From Flavobacteriales bacterium (GTDB lineage Bacteria > Bacteroidota > Bacteroidia > Flavobacteriales_F > PHOS-HE28): DNA of 47,206 nt. The stretch's first letter is position 1. Every line of letters begins with the position of its first letter. The stretch is from NCBI GenBank assembly GCA_016788285.1, contig JAEUSW010000140.1:1-47206 (forward strand), in the 5' to 3' direction. Shown piece after piece: positions 42,359 through 47,206 of the stretch. The position numbers and the translations under genes were made by a program. The notes below the pieces were generated by a model. It did no database searches, was not told the origin of the DNA, and saw only the letters and a program-made list of their open reading frames with translations.

Positions 42359-43966
42359 TCATGGCATCCCGACCAGGATCACGCGCTGTGATGCACGCCC
42401 ACCGGTCGCGCCGGTCCTGGTGAGCACATAGCTGCCTGCCGGCAGGTCACCCACCTCCATGGCCTCCCCGCTACGGATCCGCACGCGGCGCACCGGCTGC
42501 CCGGTCACCGACCAGAGCACCAGGTCCGCCGCTTCATCCGGCCCCTCCCACTCGACGACCAATCGGTCGTGCGCCGGAACGGGATGTACCTGAAGGTCTT
42601 CCGCGGTGAGCTCCGCGATGCCGATCGCGCAGGGTGATCGGGATCCGTCCAGGGCAAGCACCCCAAGGTCGAGCGGATCAAGCCATGCCTTGAGCTTCTG
42701 CGCGGCGGTGTTGGGGTTCTGCGTCCAGTGGAAGCTCATCTTCCCGTAGTAGTCCGGCTGGTCCGGGCCCGAACCGGGCAGTCCACAGCCGTCCGCGACG
42801 CAACAACTGGTGCCTCCGCTCAGCGTGCCGATCACCCGGCCGAAGGCATCCAACAGCGGTGCCCCGGACGAACCGGGCTCGGTGACCCCGTGCCCGTTGG
42901 CCGTGCCGGTCCACTTCACGAACCAGTGGCTGTAGGGCCCTCCGACGATCCACTGCGAGGTGAGGATGTTCATGGCGTAGGTGCTCACCTTCTTCTCGCT
43001 CCCTGCGGGATGATGGATGGTGACCCCGCTGCCGCTCGGCGCGCTGGATGCATCCCAGCCCGCCCAGAAGGGATCGAAACCGACCGGCACGCTGGTGTAT
43101 GCCTCAAGCAGCAGGAAGTCCGACCCGTTCAGGCCACCGTCGTTGCTGTCCGCCCGACGATGGCACCCCGTGATGTACTTGGTCTGGTCCGCCGGGCCGC
43201 TGCCGCAGCCGGTGCGCTGGTAGCCGAAGTAGAACTTGTAGTCCTGGAGATCGGACGCGGTGGAATTCAGACCACAGTGGAGCGCCGTGAGGATGAAGGG
43301 GCGGCAGTCCTGGGCGGTGTTGTTCATCAGGGTGCCCGAACACCAGATCAACGCCCCGTTCGCGCGCACGGCCACACGCACCACCGCATCCCGTTGGTCG
43401 GCATACGCCAGGCCTTCAGCGCAGTTCACGTCCACCTCGCACGGATCGGCCTTCTGCCACGACCCCTCCCGGAAGGTGTGGCCCACTTCGGCCACCGTGA
43501 AGGTCCCGGTCGGAGCTCCCTGGAGCGCGCCGACGATCTCGACGATGCAGCACGGGCCGAACGCCCGGGGAAGCGCCACGCGGCCGCTGGCAGGTACCTC
43601 GGTCCGGTCGATCCCGACCACCACGTCAAGCGTGCCCGCATCGCGCATGACAAGCCGCTCACCGGGACCAAGCCGCACATCCACCAGAAAGGGCTCGACG
43701 GCCAGGGCGCCGTCCGAGCAGATCCGCACCCTGCCGGTTCCCGTCCCGTTCCGCCCGGCGTTGTTCCGGTCCTCCACGGCAAGCACCACCCCATAGGCCG
43801 GGGGCTGCCCGATGGCCCGACCGGCGGAGTCCAGTGCCAAGGCCACCTCCTCCACGAACGGAGCCGAGCGCACGGTGGGGATCGAGCTGTCCTCCTGGGC
43901 GAACAGGCCAACGCCCCCGGCCACCATCCAGGCCCAGCCACCGATCGCCGTGCGTAGCGCGCGCAT
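42359..43966 (-). CDS. T9SS-secreted serine endopeptidase (lysyl-endopeptidase-like, S1 fold)
   Basis: A 535-residue secreted protease. The signal peptide ends near GLFAQ (residue ~24), followed by a ~150-residue propeptide-like region. The catalytic domain (~175-430) begins near ADPCEVDVNC. The triad is visible as His in FILTALHCG, Asp in GSDFLLLEA and Ser in EPGSSGAPLLD. The many Cys residues fit the disulfide-rich Achromobacter protease I/lysyl endopeptidase group. The C-terminal ~75 residues (VHPVPAHDRLVVEW ... LPAGSYVLTRTG) form a type A T9SS sorting domain, in which the usual PNP is PVP. ATG 43966 starts the signal peptide and follows TATTTTCG by six bases; the longer frame to 44218 lacks this. 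Confidence 0.88.
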   Translation of the reverse strand: MRALRTAIGGWAWMVAGGVGLFAQEDSSIPTVRSAPFVEEVALALDSAGRAIGQPPAYGVVLAVEDRNNAGRNGTGTGRVRICSDGALAVEPFLVDVRLGPGERLVMRDAGTLDVVVGIDRTEVPASGRVALPRAFGPCCIVEIVGALQGAPTGTFTVAEVGHTFREGSWQKADPCEVDVNCAEGLAYADQRDAVVRVAVRANGALIWCSGTLMNNTAQDCRPFILTALHCGLNSTASDLQDYKFYFGYQRTGCGSGPADQTKYITGCHRRADSNDGGLNGSDFLLLEAYTSVPVGFDPFWAGWDASSAPSGSGVTIHHPAGSEKKVSTYAMNILTSQWIVGGPYSHWFVKWTGTANGHGVTEPGSSGAPLLDAFGRVIGTLSGGTSCCVADGCGLPGSGPDQPDYYGKMSFHWTQNPNTAAQKLKAWLDPLDLGVLALDGSRSPCAIGIAELTAEDLQVHPVPAHDRLVVEWEGPDEAADLVLWSVTGQPVRRVRIRSGEAMEVGDLPAGSYVLTRTGATGGRASQRVILVGMP

Positions 43967-43972
43967 GCCGCA

Positions 43973-43980
43973 CGAAAATA
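43973..43980 (-). promoter_or_regulatory. -7 element TATTTTCG
   Basis: TATTTTCG on the minus strand ends six bases before ATG 43966. It is a one-base variant of TAnnTTTG and again implies a very short leader. Confidence 0.5.
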
Positions 43981-44010
43981 GACAGACCCGGGGACCGTGG
44001 CCCTGAAATG

Positions 44011-44036
44011 GCGAGGGGCCCGGCGGGGCCCCTCGC
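44011..44036 (-). terminator. hairpin terminator after the gliding-motility-type gene
   Basis: GCGAGGGGCCC-GGCG-GGGCCCCTCGC is a perfect 11-bp stem with a 4-base loop, 19 bases past the stop at 44056 on the minus strand. Only a short CATTTC tract follows, so it is T-poor like the other GC-rich hairpin at 8051. Confidence 0.7.
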
Positions 44037-44055
44037 ATTCCGAACCTCGGACCGA

Positions 44056-47000
44056 TCACCTCAGCAGGGTGACATGGCCCTGTTCCTTCACTTCGGAGCC
44101 GTCGTTGCCGACCCCGACGAACACCCAGTAGTACGTTCCCTCGGAGACGTTGGAGCTCGGCTTCCAGATCACTTTGTTGGTCGTGGTCTGCGGCACGGCG
44201 TACACCTTGGTGCCCCAACGGTCATAGATGGTCATCTCCACGCTCTTCCACCCGCGCAGATCGGCGTACTCGAACGCGTCGTTGTTGCCGTCACCGTTCG
44301 GGCTGAACACGTTGGGGATGATCACGATGGGGTCCGGAAGCACGATGACGGTATCCTGGTAGAAACCGGTGCAGCCCTGATCGCTCACCCCGTTCAGGGT
44401 GATGATGTAGACGCCCGGGTCGTTGAAGATGTACGTGGGTTCGAACTCGGTGGACGTTCCGGTGGTGTCACCGAAGCTCCAGTTGAACGACACCACGTTG
44501 CCCGATGACGTGTTGTCGAAGAACACCTCCAACGGGGCCACGCCCTCGTTGGGCTGCGGCACGAAGCTCACATCCGCCGGGGGATCCCAGGTCGTCGTCA
44601 CGGTGGCGGTGCCGAAGCAGCCCAGACCTGGGTCACCCACCGTCACGGTGTAGCTCGCCGGGGAGGTCACAGGCACCACATTGGTCACAGCGCCATCCGG
44701 ATCGGAAAGACCCACCGTGGGCGACCAGCTGTAGGTGAGCAGGTCCTCGTTGACCCCCGCGCACACCCGGAAACGCATGTTCGGGCGATCGGCGCTCTCC
44801 CCTTGGTTGAAGAAGGGCGGCGGGATGGTGTCGCACAGGTTGGCGCCATCCGTGAAGTTGTAGATCACCGAGGTGTAGCCCGTATTGGTGGCGAAGGTGG
44901 GCGAGTTCTGGGTGAAGCCGTTCGGGTAGTTGCTGAAGCAGAACTCCACCACCACATTGGAGACGCCATCCCAGTTGAATCCCGGGTTGAGCACGAAGTT
45001 GTTCCAGCCCACCGTGACGGGCACATCCGTGGGCCCGAACACGGGGAACAGCCCGGTGACGAAGCCCTGGTCGATGTTGAGCGAATCGAGGGTGGTGCAG
45101 CCCATGTGGATCTGCCAGTCCGGGTAGAGCGCCAGCCCGTTCACCGCAGCCACGTTCAAGGCCAGCTCATTGATGGTGCCGCCGGTGAAGCCCAGCGCCA
45201 GGAGCTCGCTGGCCCGGATCAGGACCTGGTGCTTGGTGCTGTTGTACCAGTTGCCGAACGGTGCGGGATACGAAGTGGTGGTGCCTTGCACCGTGCCCGT
45301 GCCCAGCTCAAAGTCCGCCACGATGCCCGAGGAACATCCTCCGAAGTTCTGTCCACAATAAATGGGCGGCGAGTTATCGATCTCGACCGTGAACGTGGTT
45401 CCCTGACCCTCGCAGAACGAATCGTCCGCGACCGTGACGGTGAAGTCGGGGACGAAGCCCGGAAGCACCACGAGCGAAAGCGTGGTATCCTGCTTGGTGC
45501 AGCCGTCGGGGCTGGTGATCTCCACGGTGTATTCGTAGCTCCCCGGCTGGCTGTACCCGGCGATGGGGTTGGCGATGTCATCGGCCGACAGACCGAGCGA
45601 GGGGGTCCACTCGAACGTGTAGCCGGGGATGGCCGGGTTCGTGGTCACGTTGATCTGGGCGGTCTCACCCAGGCACAGCGTATCATCGCTCTGCGTGACG
45701 CTGAAGCTGAAGTCGCTCACCACGAAGACCGTGATCGTATCCGAGTTGATGCAGGAGCCGGCCAGGTCGCTGACGACCACATAGGTGGTCGTGCCGTTCG
45801 GATCCGCGATCACCTGCGAGCAGAAGGGCGGGTCGAGGCAGATGAAGTTCTGCGGGGTGATCGGGTCGCCGCCGGGCAGGATGGACCACACGAAGTTGGC
45901 ACCGCCCTCGGCCTCGATGTTCGCCACCTGAGGTCCACAGATGGTCTGGTCAGGACCGACGGATGTCCGTTGAAGCACGTTCGTGTTGAACACGTAGGTC
46001 TGGAACGCACTGATCGGACAGTTCTGGTCCTCCACCGTGATGGTGAAGGGATAGAATCCACTGTTGCCGGGTTGGGCCGTCCAGCAAACGCTCACCGTCA
46101 CCGGGTTGGTGCCGGTCCACGAGATCGTGGAACCGGGAAGGTTCTGCTGGATGTTGCTCTCCACCACCAAGGTGTCGCCGAGGTCCGGGTCGCCGATGAC
46201 CACGTCAAAACAGAAGTTGTCCGACTCGCAGAGCTCGATCTCCGTGCAGCTCACCTGGACGGCGGTGCCGGAGAAGTTCCCGATGCAGTAAGCCGGATCG
46301 GGGGCCTGGTTGGTGCACGGGATCACCACGAACTGCATGTCCCGCATCACCGTGCCGATCACGTTGCCATCCTCATCCCATTGGGTCACCTCCACCACCA
46401 CCACGAAGTTGCCCTGGGCGTTGGGCGTGAAGGTCAGCAGGCCGGTCACCGGATCCAAGGTGATGCCCGTGATCGGTTCGTTCGCCGTGTAGGGGAACAC
46501 ATAGCCGATGGGCACACCACCAAAGTCCAGCGCGGGATGCAGCGCATAGCTCAGGCTGTCCCCATCGGGATCGTAGACCCCGTAGCTGTACAGCACCGGT
46601 TGGTTCAGGCACACGTAAGGGATCGGCGCGCTCGTGAACACCGGCGAGTCCTCACAGGGATAGTCGGCGTTGTTGAACGTGGTCTCGATGTAGCCGTCCA
46701 CGTTGCCGGGCTGCTGGAGGTTCACGATGGCGTCGTTGCGGCAGCACAACGACCAGGAGACCGTCCAGAAATCGCAGGGGGGCACGGTGGCCGTGCCCGT
46801 GAAGATGTACTGCTCCAAGCCGGGCAGAGTGCCGCCGTTGCAGGTGCTGTTCTGCAGCTCGTTCGGGCAGAGCTGGCTCACTTCGGTGAAGCTCTGCTGG
46901 GTGACCGTCACGTTCTGATTGCCGCAGGGGCTCTCCAACGTCAGGTCATACGAGGTGCCCAGTGTGGTCCCGAAACAGTCCCGGTAGATGATCAGAGTGA

Positions 47001-47121
47001 ACGCATATTCGCCGTTCCCCAGGCATTCGTAGATGATCTCACCACCTGATACGTGGGTGGCCTTCGCTTCATGCCAGGAGAGTGTGGCCAAGGCGGCCAG
47101 AGCCAGCAGTTTACGGTGCAT
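44056..47121 (-). CDS. gliding-motility-associated (CHU_C, type B T9SS) secreted protein with Ig/PKD repeats
   Basis: A 1021-residue secreted surface protein. The signal peptide (MHRKLLALAALATLSWHEAKA) is followed by THVSGGEIIYECLG, the standard start of this Bacteroidota family. Ig/PKD-like modules follow, each with a Cys-x-Gly opening and W-(S/T)-P core. The last ~95 residues (IPNVFSPNGDGNNDAFEY, YDRWGTKVY, GTYYWVF) are the type B T9SS C-terminal domain found in gliding-motility-associated proteins such as SprB relatives. Residues ~586-794 (44740-45365) are a separate domain, starting IYCGQNFGGCSSGIVADF, that interrupts one Ig-like module. A PKD module (FDNTSSGNVVSFNWSFGD) precedes the sorting domain. 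Function is probably adhesion. Confidence 0.9.
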   Translation of the reverse strand: MHRKLLALAALATLSWHEAKATHVSGGEIIYECLGNGEYAFTLIIYRDCFGTTLGTSYDLTLESPCGNQNVTVTQQSFTEVSQLCPNELQNSTCNGGTLPGLEQYIFTGTATVPPCDFWTVSWSLCCRNDAIVNLQQPGNVDGYIETTFNNADYPCEDSPVFTSAPIPYVCLNQPVLYSYGVYDPDGDSLSYALHPALDFGGVPIGYVFPYTANEPITGITLDPVTGLLTFTPNAQGNFVVVVEVTQWDEDGNVIGTVMRDMQFVVIPCTNQAPDPAYCIGNFSGTAVQVSCTEIELCESDNFCFDVVIGDPDLGDTLVVESNIQQNLPGSTISWTGTNPVTVSVCWTAQPGNSGFYPFTITVEDQNCPISAFQTYVFNTNVLQRTSVGPDQTICGPQVANIEAEGGANFVWSILPGGDPITPQNFICLDPPFCSQVIADPNGTTTYVVVSDLAGSCINSDTITVFVVSDFSFSVTQSDDTLCLGETAQINVTTNPAIPGYTFEWTPSLGLSADDIANPIAGYSQPGSYEYTVEITSPDGCTKQDTTLSLVVLPGFVPDFTVTVADDSFCEGQGTTFTVEIDNSPPIYCGQNFGGCSSGIVADFELGTGTVQGTTTSYPAPFGNWYNSTKHQVLIRASELLALGFTGGTINELALNVAAVNGLALYPDWQIHMGCTTLDSLNIDQGFVTGLFPVFGPTDVPVTVGWNNFVLNPGFNWDGVSNVVVEFCFSNYPNGFTQNSPTFATNTGYTSVIYNFTDGANLCDTIPPPFFNQGESADRPNMRFRVCAGVNEDLLTYSWSPTVGLSDPDGAVTNVVPVTSPASYTVTVGDPGLGCFGTATVTTTWDPPADVSFVPQPNEGVAPLEVFFDNTSSGNVVSFNWSFGDTTGTSTEFEPTYIFNDPGVYIITLNGVSDQGCTGFYQDTVIVLPDPIVIIPNVFSPNGDGNNDAFEYADLRGWKSVEMTIYDRWGTKVYAVPQTTTNKVIWKPSSNVSEGTYYWVFVGVGNDGSEVKEQGHVTLLR

Positions 47122-47140
47122 CGTGGTTCGTTAAGGCGGT

Positions 47141-47148
47141 CGAAGATA
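47141..47148 (-). promoter_or_regulatory. -7 element TATCTTCG
   Basis: TATCTTCG on the minus strand ends 19 bases before ATG 47121. It is a one-base variant of TAnnTTTG. The remaining bases to the window end show no other gene. Confidence 0.5.
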
Positions 47149-47206
47149 AGGTTCCCTCGGAACTCCGACGGATCTTCGGGCCCGACGTGTTCCAACCAGC
47201 ATGACG

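Overview
The window looks like chromosomal DNA from a high-GC (roughly two-thirds G+C by eye) member of the Bacteroidota, probably Flavobacteriales. The evidence is a gliding-motility-type C-terminal domain (type B T9SS signal), type A T9SS sorting tails, a TonB-dependent receptor with an N-terminal carboxypeptidase-like domain, many secreted Ig/PKD-type proteins, and a repeated Bacteroidota-type -7 promoter element (TAnnTTTG, here often TAnnTTCG). No rRNA, tRNA, CRISPR array, insertion sequence, integrase or phage gene was recognised. Coding density is very high: the longest stretch without a gene is about 170 bases (3043-3210), so no gap exceeds 300 bases.

Layout. 1-8.0 kb: the 3' part of a secreted protein with duplicated calcium-loop-like modules, a secreted beta-propeller-like protein with a paired dockerin-like tail, two unknown small proteins, a TonB-dependent receptor and a class 3 lipase. 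8.1-16.2 kb, all minus strand: a T9SS-sorted Ig-repeat protein, a SpoIID/LytB protein, lpxB, a small membrane protein and surE (overlapping genes), then an MBOAT O-acyltransferase with an SGNH-like partner. 16.3-18.4 kb: RidA, then a three-gene minus-strand run (membrane protein, rhodanese lipoprotein, esterase). 18.5-21.9 kb: dihydrolipoyl dehydrogenase and a class II asparagine synthetase. 21.9-32.7 kb: an exopolysaccharide region (GT4 glycosyltransferase, Wza-like lipoprotein, Wzc-like tyrosine kinase with a Tyr/Gly tail, RmlC-like epimerase, WecA/MraY-like phosphosugar transferase, lytic transglycosylase) that runs without a break into uvrA and a LOG-family gene. 32.8-42.3 kb: two cell-envelope proteins sharing a SPOR-like module, a 1857-residue alpha-2-macroglobulin lipoprotein with an intact CLEQ thioester motif, and a small exported protein. 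42.3-47.1 kb, minus strand: a T9SS-sorted serine endopeptidase and a 1021-residue gliding-motility-associated protein.

Taken together, most of the window concerns the cell surface: lipid A synthesis (lpxB), polysaccharide assembly, export and possible O-acylation, peptidoglycan remodelling (SpoIID-like, lytic transglycosylase, SPOR-like modules), outer-membrane uptake and T9SS-secreted proteins. Housekeeping genes (lpd, asnB, uvrA, surE, ridA) are interspersed. I found no clearly novel defence or mobile system. The points most worth a second look are the promoter-to-start spacing that implies leaderless mRNAs, the two-gene SPOR-like envelope cassette next to the macroglobulin, the coupling of uvrA to the polysaccharide operon, and the domain inserted into an Ig-like repeat of the last gene.
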